Of a stretch of 64,000 nucleotides of DNA, positions 1 to 8,909 are shown piece by piece. Position numbers and translations under genes: made by a program. Below the pieces are notes generated by a model. It was not told the DNA's origin, made no database searches, and saw only the letters and a program-made list of their open reading frames with translations. Each line of letters opens with the position of its first letter. The first letter of the stretch is position 1. This DNA is from Bradyrhizobium sp. AZCC 1610 (lineage in GTDB: Bacteria > Pseudomonadota > Alphaproteobacteria > Rhizobiales > Xanthobacteraceae), in the NCBI RefSeq assembly GCF_036924515.1, contig NZ_JAZHRR010000001.1, forward strand, positions 2,141,001 to 2,205,000. The letters run 5' to 3'.

Positions 1-113
1 CCACGCACAAACTGGACCGGCTGGTCGTAGAACAGCCGGTACGCCGGCCCGAGCAGCCGGCTTCGCCGCGCGATCATGTCTTGTGTCGAAATGGCCTCAT
101 CGGCGGCGGACAT
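1..113 (-). CDS. Class III PLP-dependent aminotransferase/phospholyase family protein, N-terminal fragment
   Basis: Only the first 37 or so codons are in the window; the gene runs off the left edge. The start is ATG at 113 after an AGAG stretch, four bases beyond the stop of the upstream kinase gene, so the two are probably co-transcribed. The visible N-terminus has an LGPAYRLFY segment followed by PVQFVRG. This resembles the opening of class III aminotransferase-fold enzymes, including the AGXT2L-type phospholyases. The active-site lysine and PLP-binding residues lie outside the window, so the reaction cannot be read. The neighbouring small-molecule kinase makes a phospholyase a reasonable inference. 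Confidence 0.7.
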   Translation of the reverse strand, partial: MSAADEAISTQDMIARRSRLLGPAYRLFYDQPVQFVR

Positions 114-117
114 CTCT

Positions 118-1194
118 CTACTCCACATCGCATGCGCGTTGGATCTGAAAGGCGACCTGGTCTCGCGACAGCGTCGCCATGCGCCGCAGCCGCGCCCAGG
201 CCGCGGCATTGTTGCGCAGAATGTAGTTCCGGTTAGCAGGATAACGGGCGGCTCGCCAACTGCTGATCACGACCGTCATGGCCATGCGCGTCGCGATCAG
301 GTCGAACAGCACGCTGAATTCGGCCGCCTCGAGCGGCAGCACGGCATGATAGGCCGCGATCATCTCGCAGGCCGGCGCAAGCGGATCTTCGTCATCGGCC
401 ACCTGATACGCTGCCGCGATCGCAAGGTCGTTGACCCGCGCTGTGCAGGTGAGATCGCCGAAATCGATGATCCCGGCAACGCCGGCATGGGTTTCGGGGT
501 CGACGACAACGTTATGCGGGTTCAGGTCGTTATGGACGGGCTGGTTCGGCAACTGCGGCAGTATCGGCAGGGCGTGGCTTTCGAAGCCGCCGAGAACATC
601 CTCAACCAGACCGCGCCGCTCGCCCGGGACGGCGTCGATCAGCGGCCGCAGTTCGGCGGCGTGCTGAAGATCCCAGAGCAATTTGTGACTGGCGGCGCCA
701 TGGCTGAAATCGGAAAGACCGCGCGCGAGCCTTGCGGCGCATCGGCCGAGATCATGCCGCAGCGCCGTCGACCCTGCGACCGCATGCATCGGGGTTCCCG
801 CGAGATACGACAACAGGCGCACAACCCGGCTCGAGCCGTCATCGAACGCAACATCAAGCTCCGTCATGCCGTTGCGCGCCGGAAAGATGCGCGGGACCGG
901 CAGGCCGGGGTCTGCGGCCGCGAGGTGGAGCAGGGCCTCCGTCTGCAAGTTGGTCACCGCGCGGTCTTCCGCAGGGTTGGCGATCTTCAGGACATATTCA
1001 CGGCCACTCAGCGCGCGCAGCCGAAAGTTTTGATCGCGCTCGCTGTCGAGCCGGTGCACGGCTGATATCAGGCCGTAGTGCTCGGCCGCCAGTCGTTGGA
1101 CCAGCGCTTCCGGGATGGCGGATGCGGCGCGCAGGGTGTTGATCGGGTGAGCGGCAATCGTCGCAGCAGACGAGGCCGGCACTAGAGTATCCAT
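118..1194 (-). CDS. Aminoglycoside phosphotransferase (APH)-fold small-molecule kinase
   Basis: This 358-residue cytosolic protein has the APH/choline kinase fold. The catalytic loop HNDLNPHNVV is at residues 221-230 (Asp223 predicted catalytic, Asn228 metal ligand) and the DFGD metal motif at 244-247. The family transfers phosphate from ATP to small hydroxylated or amino compounds; here no antibiotic-resistance context is visible. It follows the dehydrogenase gene by 9 bp and precedes the class III aminotransferase-fold gene by 4 bp. APH-type kinases beside class III PLP enzymes are known for hydroxylysine (HYKK/AGXT2L2), so that substrate type is a hypothesis. Homoserine kinase-like activity is an alternative. 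Confidence 0.85.
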   Translation of the reverse strand: MDTLVPASSAATIAAHPINTLRAASAIPEALVQRLAAEHYGLISAVHRLDSERDQNFRLRALSGREYVLKIANPAEDRAVTNLQTEALLHLAAADPGLPVPRIFPARNGMTELDVAFDDGSSRVVRLLSYLAGTPMHAVAGSTALRHDLGRCAARLARGLSDFSHGAASHKLLWDLQHAAELRPLIDAVPGERRGLVEDVLGGFESHALPILPQLPNQPVHNDLNPHNVVVDPETHAGVAGIIDFGDLTCTARVNDLAIAAAYQVADDEDPLAPACEMIAAYHAVLPLEAAEFSVLFDLIATRMAMTVVISSWRAARYPANRNYILRNNAAAWARLRRMATLSRDQVAFQIQRACDVE

Positions 1195-1203
1195 TGGCGT
1201 CGC

Positions 1204-2139
1204 TCAGTAGCCGCGTTCGCGGTCGATGGAGTGAGGTGGGCGCCGGCCGGCGCGTATCGCTTCCGCCGTCGCGCGAAACGTCGCTCCGATGGCTCCCACG
1301 CTCACTTCGCTGGCATCGTGCGGCGTGACGACAATGCGGGGATGTCGCCAGAACGGATGCCGCGGCGCCAATGGTTCGGCCGAGAACACGTCGAGTGCTG
1401 CGCCGGCAAGCTGGCCGCTCTCCAGCGCCGTAAGCAAGTCGGCTTCGACCAGATGCTCGCCGCGGCCGACCTGGATCAGGTAGCCGCCACGATACATTCG
1501 GGCGAACGTCTTGCGGTTGAGGATACCCTTTGTCTCCGGCGTCAGCGGCAGCAGGTTCACGAGAACCTCGGTCTGGCCGAGCATGGCATCGAGGCCTGCA
1601 GCGCCATCGAAGCCGCGGATGCCTTGCGGCGCAGGCTTTGCGGTTCGGCTCCACGCCAAGACGGGGAAACCAAGCAAAGCGAGATCGGCGGCGACCCTAC
1701 GGCCGATCTCGCCAAAGCCTAGAATGCCGACCGGCACGTCCTGCGCCCGGCGCAGGCCAAGACGCTGCCAGCGTTCCTCGCGCTGCTGCGCCTGATACGT
1801 CGCAAGGCGCCGCTGATGCCCAATCACGTGCCAGGCAACGAAGCCCGACATCATCTGCGCCTGCGCAGGGTCGACGACACGGATCACGTCGACTTCGGGG
1901 CGAAGGCTGGGGCACGCCAGAATATTGTCGACACCGGCGCCGATCGAGCAGACCGCCTGCAGATTGGGATAGCGTTCGAATGCGTCATCCGGAGGATGCC
2001 AGGCCACCGCCAGCCGGACGTCCGTTGCCGGACCCTCGTGCGGATGGCTGATGATTTCGATACGGTCGGCGGCGCGCATGAATTGCGGGCCGAGATAGCC
2101 GCGAAGATCGAGGCTCTTGCTAACCAGGACGCAGCGCAT
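1204..2139 (-). CDS. ghrA: D-2-hydroxyacid dehydrogenase, glyoxylate/hydroxypyruvate reductase A type
   Basis: The 311-residue protein matches the GhrA branch of NAD(P)-dependent D-2-hydroxyacid dehydrogenases in length and motifs. The Rossmann motif GFGEIG is at residues 141-146. The predicted catalytic triad is Arg226 (in VGRGEH), Glu255 (in SAEPL) and His274 (in TPHDAS). An SIGAGVDN segment typical of GhrA lies near residue 65. The family reduces glyoxylate or hydroxypyruvate in the cytosol. In this operon, between a transporter and a kinase, it may reduce a 2-oxoacid made from the imported substrate. The gene symbol reflects family similarity, not a proven substrate. Confidence 0.88.
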   Translation of the reverse strand: MRCVLVSKSLDLRGYLGPQFMRAADRIEIISHPHEGPATDVRLAVAWHPPDDAFERYPNLQAVCSIGAGVDNILACPSLRPEVDVIRVVDPAQAQMMSGFVAWHVIGHQRRLATYQAQQREERWQRLGLRRAQDVPVGILGFGEIGRRVAADLALLGFPVLAWSRTAKPAPQGIRGFDGAAGLDAMLGQTEVLVNLLPLTPETKGILNRKTFARMYRGGYLIQVGRGEHLVEADLLTALESGQLAGAALDVFSAEPLAPRHPFWRHPRIVVTPHDASEVSVGAIGATFRATAEAIRAGRRPPHSIDRERGY

Positions 2140-2154
2140 CGTTCGTGGTCCCGT

Positions 2155-3762
2155 TCATGCCGCCCTGGACGATGACGCCCGGCCGGGTACGGCGGAAAGC
2201 AGCTCGCGCGTGTAGGCGTGCTCGGGGGCCGCGAACAGTAGCGAAGCGGATTTGAGTTCGACGATCGCGCCATGCTGCATCACGGCGATGCGGTCGCAGA
2301 TCTGCGCGGCCACGCGCAAATCGTGGGTGATGAACAGCATCGACAGGCCGAGCCGGGCCTTCAAATCCTCGAGCAAATCCAGAACCTGCGCCTGCACTGA
2401 TACGTCGAGCGCAGAGACCGCTTCGTCGGCGACGAGGACTTCCGGGTCGAGCGCCAACGCCCGCGCGATTCCAATGCGCTGCCGTTGCCCGCCGGAGAAT
2501 TCGTGCGGAAATCGCTCCATCGCGCCTGCATTGAGGCCGACCAGGCTGAGCAGATCACCAGCACGCTTGCGCGCCGCCGCCGGATCGACGCCATGCGCAA
2601 TAGGTCCATCCGTGATGATGTTGCCGACCTTCCGGCGCGGATTGAGCGAGGCGAAGGGATCCTGGAACACCATCTGAATGCGGCGGCGCTGTTCGCGCAG
2701 CGCCTTTCCCTTGATCTGGGTGAGATCGACGTCGCCGATAAGGACGGTGCCGGCGTCAGGTTCGATCAAGCGCATCACAAGCCGCGCCACCGAGGATTTT
2801 CCTGAGCCGGATTCGCCGACCAGACCGAGCGTCTCGCCGCGGAATATGTCGAAGCTGACTTCCCTGGCCGCCTGCACGCGGCGTTCGGTGCGGAACCATC
2901 CGCCGCCGCTGACATAAGTCTTGCCGAGGCCGATCACTTCCACCGCCTTGCTGCGGTCGAGCAGAGGCGTCCGCTGCGGTGGCTGCAGGGTGGGAACGGC
3001 GGCGAGCAATGCACGGGTATAGGGATGCTGAGCGCGCAACAGCACGTCGTCGGCCGTGCCCTGTTCGACCACCTTGCCGTGCTGAAGCACGACCACGCGA
3101 TCGGCAATCTCGGCGACGACGCCGAAATCATGGGTAATGAACATGACGGCCATGTTGCGGCGGCGCTGCAGGTCGCGGATCAGCTTGAGGATTTGCGCCT
3201 GCGTCGTGACATCGAGCGCGGTCGTCGGTTCGTCGGCCACCAGCACCGCCGGCTCGAGCGCCAGCGCCATGGCGATCATGGCGCGCTGGCGCTGGCCGCC
3301 GGATAATTGATGGGGGTAGGCGCGAACGATCCGCTCCGGGTCGGGCAGGCCGACTTCGCGGATCAAGGCGAGGGCCTTTTCGCGGCGCTCCTTCGGCGTC
3401 AAAAGATCATGCGCCTCGAACATTTCGGCGATCTGGTCGCCGATCCGCATCAACGGATTGAGCGCCGTCATCGGCTCCTGGAACACCATGGCGATGCCGC
3501 GGCCGCGCAGCGCCAGCCATTCCGTTGGGCTGAGCGACAACAGGTTCTTGCCCTCGAACAGGATCTCACCGGATTCAGTGGTCACCGTGTCCGGCAGCAA
3601 GCCCATCAGCGCATGGGCGCACATCGATTTGCCGGAGCCGGATTCACCGACCACGCAGAGGATTTTTCCGGCAGATAGTTCGAACGAAACGCCATCCACA
3701 GCATGGGGGCGGTCGCCGCCCGGGGGCAGTGCCAGCTTCAGGTTCTTGATGACGACGGTCAT
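2155..3762 (-). CDS. Oligopeptide-type ABC transporter ATPase, fused DppD-DppF type
   Basis: One 535-residue polypeptide holds both ATPase domains of an oligopeptide/nickel-family (PepT) importer. The first Walker A (GESGSGKS) is at residues 39-46, with an LSGGQRQR signature and [11 protein letters not shown]alker B. A second GESGSGKS, an FSGGQRQR signature and [10 protein letters not shown] follow in the C-terminal half. Each half ends in the short C-terminal extension typical of DppD/OppD proteins. It would energise the two permeases encoded immediately upstream; its start at 3762 is 2 bp from the permease stop. The fused arrangement resembles GsiA-type proteins. The substrate cannot be read from the ATPase. 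Confidence 0.93.
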   Translation of the reverse strand: MTVVIKNLKLALPPGGDRPHAVDGVSFELSAGKILCVVGESGSGKSMCAHALMGLLPDTVTTESGEILFEGKNLLSLSPTEWLALRGRGIAMVFQEPMTALNPLMRIGDQIAEMFEAHDLLTPKERREKALALIREVGLPDPERIVRAYPHQLSGGQRQRAMIAMALALEPAVLVADEPTTALDVTTQAQILKLIRDLQRRRNMAVMFITHDFGVVAEIADRVVVLQHGKVVEQGTADDVLLRAQHPYTRALLAAVPTLQPPQRTPLLDRSKAVEVIGLGKTYVSGGGWFRTERRVQAAREVSFDIFRGETLGLVGESGSGKSSVARLVMRLIEPDAGTVLIGDVDLTQIKGKALREQRRRIQMVFQDPFASLNPRRKVGNIITDGPIAHGVDPAAARKRAGDLLSLVGLNAGAMERFPHEFSGGQRQRIGIARALALDPEVLVADEAVSALDVSVQAQVLDLLEDLKARLGLSMLFITHDLRVAAQICDRIAVMQHGAIVELKSASLLFAAPEHAYTRELLSAVPGRASSSRAA

Positions 3763-3764
3763 GC

Positions 3765-4604
3765 TCAGCGTCCCCCTTTGGCGAGGCGAGGGTTGAGCGC
3801 GTCGTTGAGGCCTTCACCGATCAGGTTCAGCGCCAGCACCGAGACCAGAATGGCGATGCCGGGAAATACCGTGATCCACCAGGCCTGGCGGATCACCGTG
3901 CGGCCGGCGCCGACCATGTAGCCCCACGACATCAGATTGGGATCGCCGAGGCCGAGGAAGGAGAGCGAGGATTCGAGCAGGATCGCGGTTGCGACCATCA
4001 GCGAGGCCAGCACGATGACCGGCGACAGCGCGTTGGGCAGGATCTCGCGCCAGATGATCCACCAGTTGGTTTGGCCGGTCACGACTGCCGCCTGGACATA
4101 TTCGCGCGTGCGCAGCGACAGCACTTCGCCGCGCACCAGCCGCGCCACCGGGGGCCAGCTTACGATCGCGATGGCGACCACGATCGATACGATGGAGGGT
4201 TGCATGATCGCGACCAGCACGATCGCCAGCGCAAAGCTCGGTACGGTCTGGAAGAATTCGGTGAAGCGCATCAGGGCATCGTCAACGCGCCCGCCAAAAT
4301 ATCCGGCCGCCGCGCCGAGCGGAATGCCGACCGCCAGCGATGCCAGCGTGGAGATCAGGCCGACCAGCAGAGAAACCCGCGCGCCGTAGATGATGCCGGC
4401 CATCACATCGCGGCCGAGCGCATCGGTGCCGAGCGGCAGGTTGGCAACCGTGAACGGCGGCAGGAACGGCCGCTGCACCATGCGCCAGGGTGAGGTCGGA
4501 AACAGCAGCGGACCAAACAGCGCAACCGCGATCGCGATGGTCAGGATCGCGACGCCGATCATGCCGCCGGGATTGCGCAACAGCATTCGCCAGACCTGTC
4601 TCAT
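3765..4604 (-). CDS. Oligopeptide-type ABC transporter permease, DppC family
   Basis: The start is ATG at 4604, overlapping the stop of the upstream permease in an ATGA. An open frame extends further upstream but only over the 3' end of dppB. The resulting 279-residue inner-membrane protein begins with a short cytoplasmic stretch (MRQVWRML) and a first transmembrane helix. It then has the family linker with GTDALGRD, the five-helix core and an EAA-type loop around VVTGQTNWWIIWREILPN. It pairs with the DppB-type permease to form the channel for the operon's family-5 binding protein. Confidence 0.92.
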   Translation of the reverse strand: MRQVWRMLLRNPGGMIGVAILTIAIAVALFGPLLFPTSPWRMVQRPFLPPFTVANLPLGTDALGRDVMAGIIYGARVSLLVGLISTLASLAVGIPLGAAAGYFGGRVDDALMRFTEFFQTVPSFALAIVLVAIMQPSIVSIVVAIAIVSWPPVARLVRGEVLSLRTREYVQAAVVTGQTNWWIIWREILPNALSPVIVLASLMVATAILLESSLSFLGLGDPNLMSWGYMVGAGRTVIRQAWWITVFPGIAILVSVLALNLIGEGLNDALNPRLAKGGR

Positions 4605-5572
4605 GAGGCGAACTCGATGCGAGGATCGACGGAGCGATAGACCAGGTCCGTGATCAGGTTGAAGGCCAGCACCATCGCCGAGCAGACGACGAAGACGCCG
4701 AGCAGCAAATTGTAGTCGCGCTGCAGCAGGGCTTCGTACATCAGGCGGCCGATGCCCGGCCACGCGAACACGGTCTCGGTCAGCACAGCGCCGCCGACCA
4801 GCGTGCCGGCTTGCAGGCCGGCAAGGGTGACCACCGGCAACAGCGCGTTGCGCAGCACGTGACGGCGCTGGATCACGGTGTCAGAGAGGCCCTTGGCGCG
4901 CGCGGTCTTGACGAAGTCGAGCCTGACAACCTCGAGCATCGAGGCGCGCGTCATGCGGGCATAGGTGGCCATGAAGAACAGGCCGATGGTTGTCGCCGGC
5001 AGGATGAGGTGGGCGGCGACGTCGAGCACATGCGCGAGCCCGGTATAGTTTGCGCCCACGGTCTCGTAGCCGAAGCTCGGCAGCCAATCCAGCGTGACCG
5101 AAAACAGCAGGATCGCCATCAGCGCGACCCAGAACAGCGGTGTGGCGTAGAAGATCAGCGCCGCGACCGTGATCGTGGTATCGGCCCAGGTCCCGGCAAA
5201 GCGCGCTGCCAATGCGCCGAACAGGATGCCGAAAGCCAACGAAATCGCAAACGCGGTCCCCGTCAGCAACAGTGTCGCCGGCAGGCGCTGCAGGATCAGC
5301 GTCGCGACCGGCATCTGCTGGCGAAACGAGAATCCAAGATCGAGGCTGAGGATGCCTTTGACGTACAGGAATAATTGCACCGGCAGCGGCTGGTCGAGAC
5401 CGAACTTCTCGCGCAGTTGAGCCAGGAAAACCTGATCGCCTGCGCCTGCTTCGCCGGCCATCACCAGCGCCGGGTCGCCCGGCGCCATCCGGATCAGGAA
5501 GAAGTTGAGAACGACGAGCGCGAAAAGGACGACGATGGCCTTCGCGATCCGCTGGGCGATGAAGGAAATCAT
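4601..5572 (-). CDS. Oligopeptide-type ABC transporter permease, DppB family
   Basis: This 323-residue inner-membrane permease has the DppB/OppB layout. An N-terminal helix (IAKAIVVLFALVVLNFFLIR) is followed by the MAPGDPA motif near residue 30, a periplasmic loop, five more helices, and the EAA loop with FVKTARAKGLSD. It ends in a conserved VYRSVDPRIEF tail. The gene sits 72 bp after the binding-protein gene, and a hairpin occupies that gap. It overlaps the dppC-type gene by 4 bp, which indicates coupled translation. Confidence 0.92.
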   Translation of the reverse strand: MISFIAQRIAKAIVVLFALVVLNFFLIRMAPGDPALVMAGEAGAGDQVFLAQLREKFGLDQPLPVQLFLYVKGILSLDLGFSFRQQMPVATLILQRLPATLLLTGTAFAISLAFGILFGALAARFAGTWADTTITVAALIFYATPLFWVALMAILLFSVTLDWLPSFGYETVGANYTGLAHVLDVAAHLILPATTIGLFFMATYARMTRASMLEVVRLDFVKTARAKGLSDTVIQRRHVLRNALLPVVTLAGLQAGTLVGGAVLTETVFAWPGIGRLMYEALLQRDYNLLLGVFVVCSAMVLAFNLITDLVYRSVDPRIEFAS

Positions 5573-5604
5573 GTTCTATCGATTGCGTTGGAGGCGCGAT
5601 ATCC

Positions 5605-5631
5605 GGGCGTCAGATCTGAGGCCTGACGCCC
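5605..5631 (-). other. Intercistronic hairpin between binding-protein and permease genes
   Basis: A perfect 9-bp inverted repeat (GGGCGTCAG at 5605-5613, CTGACGCCC at 5623-5631) with a 9-nt loop lies 13 bp past the stop of the binding-protein gene. No T-run follows on the minus strand. It therefore looks like an mRNA-stabilising or partial-attenuation structure that would keep binding-protein message above permease message, rather than a full terminator. Comparable hairpins border the other binding-protein genes in this window. Confidence 0.55.
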
Positions 5632-5644
5632 GACGGGCTGGGGA

Positions 5645-7198
5645 TTACTTCTCGATCCAGGCGTCACGGAAACCGTCGTTCACGCCGATGCCGGTCGTGA
5701 TCAGGTTCTTGACGCTGCAGCGGGTGATGGTCGGGAATTGCAGTTCGAGCATCCAGGCGACCGGCACGTCCTCGACCAGGATCTTCTGCGCCTTGGCGTA
5801 GATCTCCCCGCGCGCCGCATCGGGGAAGGCGACCGCGCCATCGGCGAACAGCTTGTCGATCTCGGGATTCGAATAGCCCTCGACATTGTTGAACGGCGAG
5901 CCCTTGGCGATCTGGCTGGAGACATAGTTGCGGCCGACGCCGAGCGCGGGATCGCCGTACTGATAGAGATAGGTAAAGGCGATGTCGTAGTCCCACTCGC
6001 TGACCTTTTGATTCCAGCCGGGAACGTCGGTCGCCATCATCTCGACGTTGATCCCGACGTCCTGCAGGTTCTGCTTAACCATTTCGGCCCAGCGCTGCCA
6101 CGTCTCGCCATAGGGCAAAGGCAGCATGCGGACTTTCTCGCCCTTGTAGTTGGCTTCCTTGAGCAGCGCCTTTGCCTTGGCCGGATCGTAGTCGTATTTC
6201 GGCACCGCGCCCGTGTAGTACTTGATCGCGGAGCCTGACGGACCGGTCGCGACCTTGCCGAGGCCGTTCCAGACCACGTCCTTGGCCATGCTGCGATCGA
6301 TCGCAAACATCAGCGCCTGACGGAATTTCTTGTTCGCGGTCGGCCCTGCGCGGTTGTTGAGCCAGAGCCAGGAATGCGGGCTGAAGAATTCCCAGCCGGC
6401 GCCGGTGACGCAGGTGTTCTTGAGCTTGCTCAGGCGCGGCACGTCGAAATTTTCCACCGAGCCGCCGGGCAGCACGTCGACCTTGCCGGTTTCGTAAGCG
6501 ACCGAACGTGCGGCAGCATCTGGAATCACGTGCCAATAGATCTCGTCGATATTGGGCTTGCCCTTGACGTGGTAGCTCGGATTCTTGACCAGGCGGATGA
6601 ACGAGCCCTTCTGCCATTCCCTAAACATGAAGGGGCCGGTGCCGATGGGCGTGTTGTTGGCCGGGTTGGTCTTGAAATCGGTGCCTTCATAGATGTGCTT
6701 CGGAATCATCGGCAGCGAGCCGACCTCGAAAATGCCTATGAACGGGCCGAACGGCTGCTTCAGCGTGAAGACCACCGTCGATTGATCGGGCGCCTCGACT
6801 TTGTCGAGCTGCACCAGATTGCCGCGCGCCCGCGCGTGGGTTTGCTTCAGGAATTCAATCGAGAACAGGACGTCCGCTGAGGTGAACGGCTTGCCGTCGT
6901 GCCAGGTCGCGCCCTTCACGAGTTTGAACGTGTAGATCTTGCCGTCCTCGCTGACCGTCCAGCTCTCGGCGAGGCCGGGCAGGGGGTCCAGTTTGGGGCT
7001 GTAGCGCAGCAGGCCTTCATAGATGTTGCCGGCGATCATCTGCGTCGGGCCGTTCTGAACCAGGCCCATCATCAGGCTCGGCGGCTCCGGCTGAATCACG
7101 GCATTGACAACGCCGCCTGCCTTCGGCCCCTCGGCTACTGCCGACGTGCTCAGCATGCAAAGCACGGCAAAGCTCATCAATATCTTTCGCTTGGACAT
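5645..7198 (-). CDS. ABC transporter substrate-binding protein, family 5 (oligopeptide type)
   Basis: The 517-residue periplasmic protein begins with a Sec signal peptide (MSKRKILMSF, hydrophobic core, cleavage probably after SAVAEG). It carries the family 5 signature region around residues 75-110 (PGLAESWTVSEDGKIYTFKL, then the WHDGKPFTSADVLFS block). The length is usual for DppA/OppA-type proteins. Such proteins bind peptides, nickel complexes, opines or other amino compounds, so the ligand is unknown. It is the first transporter gene of the operon, 53 bp after the class II aldolase. Confidence 0.93.
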   Translation of the reverse strand: MSKRKILMSFAVLCMLSTSAVAEGPKAGGVVNAVIQPEPPSLMMGLVQNGPTQMIAGNIYEGLLRYSPKLDPLPGLAESWTVSEDGKIYTFKLVKGATWHDGKPFTSADVLFSIEFLKQTHARARGNLVQLDKVEAPDQSTVVFTLKQPFGPFIGIFEVGSLPMIPKHIYEGTDFKTNPANNTPIGTGPFMFREWQKGSFIRLVKNPSYHVKGKPNIDEIYWHVIPDAAARSVAYETGKVDVLPGGSVENFDVPRLSKLKNTCVTGAGWEFFSPHSWLWLNNRAGPTANKKFRQALMFAIDRSMAKDVVWNGLGKVATGPSGSAIKYYTGAVPKYDYDPAKAKALLKEANYKGEKVRMLPLPYGETWQRWAEMVKQNLQDVGINVEMMATDVPGWNQKVSEWDYDIAFTYLYQYGDPALGVGRNYVSSQIAKGSPFNNVEGYSNPEIDKLFADGAVAFPDAARGEIYAKAQKILVEDVPVAWMLELQFPTITRCSVKNLITTGIGVNDGFRDAWIEK

Positions 7199-7251
7199 TA
7201 CTTACCTCGTTCAAAAAAAGCTGGCCGGCGCGCTACCGGGCGTTACGTTTG

Positions 7252-8040
7252 TCAGCTCGCAAAATCGGGATCGGTCCGCTCAAGCATCCGCTTGAAGGCG
7301 CCCCATTCGCTGTCGGGTACGCCATTGGTTTCGATCGCGTCGTAGAAGCTGGCGTATTGGCCGGCCGTCTTGCGGGCCACGGCTGCGGACAGCTCGATGA
7401 TCTCGGCGCCGGACGACTGCACGGCGAGCTGGGCGCGGCAGGAGCGTTCCAGATTGTGCATCAGCTTGAAGGCCTCGGCGACGGACCGTCCGCAGGTCAG
7501 CATGCCGTGGTTGCGCAGCACCATTACGAACTTGTCGCCGAGATCAGCGACAAGGCGCGAACGCTCATCGAGATCGAGCGCGATGCCTTCATAGTCGTGA
7601 TAGGCGAGGCAATCGGTAAACTGCAGCGACCATTGATTGAGCGGCAACAGGCCCCGCTTCTGGCAGGCGATTGCGATGCCCGCCACCGTGTGCGTGTGCA
7701 GGACGCAGAGCGCGTCATGCCGCGCGGCATGGATCGCACTGTGAATCGTGAAGCCGGCCGGGTTGATGCCGAGGCCCATGGGGTCATCGATGACGTTGCC
7801 GTCCAGATCGACCGTCACCAGGTTGGACGCCGTGACTTCCTCGAAGCGCAGGCCGTAGGGGTTGATGAGGAAGCTGTCCTGCCGGCCCGGAAGCCGGGCG
7901 GAGATGTGGGTGTAGATGCTGTCGTCGAGACCGAGCCGGTGAATCAGCCGGTAGGCTGCCGCGAGGTCGATCCGGATTTGAAGAGTCTGGTCTGCCGCCG
8001 CCGGCCATGCCTTTGCGATGTTCTGAGCTGCGCTGGTCAT
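7252..8040 (-). CDS. Class II aldolase/adducin-domain protein
   Basis: The 262-residue cytosolic protein has the class II aldolase/adducin fold. Zinc-binding histidines are visible in the LHTHTVAG motif near residue 115 and in LRNHGML near residue 177. Members are L-fuculose-1-phosphate-type aldolases or decarboxylases, but many family members next to peptide-type transporters have no assigned substrate. It is the first gene of the minus-strand operon. It faces the GntR gene across a 119-bp intergenic region, which makes it a likely direct target of that regulator. Confidence 0.85.
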   Translation of the reverse strand: MTSAAQNIAKAWPAAADQTLQIRIDLAAAYRLIHRLGLDDSIYTHISARLPGRQDSFLINPYGLRFEEVTASNLVTVDLDGNVIDDPMGLGINPAGFTIHSAIHAARHDALCVLHTHTVAGIAIACQKRGLLPLNQWSLQFTDCLAYHDYEGIALDLDERSRLVADLGDKFVMVLRNHGMLTCGRSVAEAFKLMHNLERSCRAQLAVQSSGAEIIELSAAVARKTAGQYASFYDAIETNGVPDSEWGAFKRMLERTDPDFAS

Positions 8041-8106
8041 TTCCGCCTTTACCCATTTTCAACCTTTTCAAGTTGCGGGCGGCTGAACAATTTGGCAAGA
8101 TGAATC

Positions 8107-8114
8107 TGTCGACA
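8107..8114. promoter_or_regulatory. Palindrome TGTCGACA, possible GntR operator
   Basis: An 8-bp perfect palindrome lies in the 119-bp divergent region between the class II aldolase gene and the GntR gene. It has the GT-N-AC core common to FadR-subfamily operators. An 8-bp palindrome can occur by chance, and no second copy is visible, so this is only a candidate site for controlling both directions. Confidence 0.25.
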
Positions 8115-8159
8115 ATCGACGATTAAAAAATATACACGAGCTGACTTAGGTTTAGGCCG

Positions 8160-8909
8160 ATGCGCTCCATGTCCCTTCCGGTTGGATTGCCGGCACTTAC
8201 CGACAGCGATCTGGTCGGCCAGGTCGCGCGCATCCTCACGCAGGCGGTCGTTCAGGGCCGTTTGCCGCCCGGTTCCAAGGTGGTGGAAGCGGGGATTGCC
8301 CGCGAATTGGGCATCAGCCGGGCGCCCGTGCGGGAAGCGGCGCGGCTGCTGGAGAAGCAGGGGCTCTTGGTAGCCAGACCGCGCCGCGGCTTTTTCGTGC
8401 GCAAGCTCGAAATCAGAAACATCGATGAGATCTATGATCTGCGTCTTTGCATTGAGCGCCACGCCGGCGTGCTGGCCTCACGAAATCTCACGACCGACGC
8501 GCGGGACGCGCTCAGGCGACAACTCGATATTCTGCACAAGACCGCCGATCTCGACGATCCCGCGCGCCAGGTGGAAGAAGATTATCGCTTTCACCGGCTG
8601 ATCTTCGAAATCGCGGATAACAGGCGCCTGCTGCGGTTGTTCGATGATCTCGCAGCAGAGCTGCGCATGGTCATCGGCTTGATCGGCCGCCTGTACGACG
8701 ATCCGCATGAGATCGCGCGGACGCACGAGCCGCTGCTTGCGGCCATCGAAGCCGGGCACCCCGAACGCATCACCGCGCATGTCGATCACCATATCGGTCA
8801 CGCCTGGCGCGAGGTCGGCAGACTGGTGCGGGAGCTGACGCCTCCGAGCAGCGATGCTGGTGCGGCGCCAGGCGGAATTCTATTGCCCACCAACGGAGTA
8901 CCCGCGTGA
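8160..8909 (+). CDS. GntR-family transcriptional regulator, FadR subfamily (FCD domain)
   Basis: The 249-residue regulator has an N-terminal winged HTH at about residues 15-80 (GSKVVEAGIARELGISRAPV, then EAARLLEKQGL). A C-terminal all-helical FCD ligand domain follows, with the YDLRLCIERH segment and the DYRFHRLIF block typical of metal- and carboxylate-binding members. ATG 8160 and ATG 8169 are both possible starts. Divergent transcription from the aldolase/transporter operon suggests it represses that operon. Its stop overlaps the start of the next gene by 4 bp (GTGA), so the deacetylase is co-expressed. Confidence 0.9.
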   Translation: MRSMSLPVGLPALTDSDLVGQVARILTQAVVQGRLPPGSKVVEAGIARELGISRAPVREAARLLEKQGLLVARPRRGFFVRKLEIRNIDEIYDLRLCIERHAGVLASRNLTTDARDALRRQLDILHKTADLDDPARQVEEDYRFHRLIFEIADNRRLLRLFDDLAAELRMVIGLIGRLYDDPHEIARTHEPLLAAIEAGHPERITAHVDHHIGHAWREVGRLVRELTPPSSDAGAAPGGILLPTNGVPA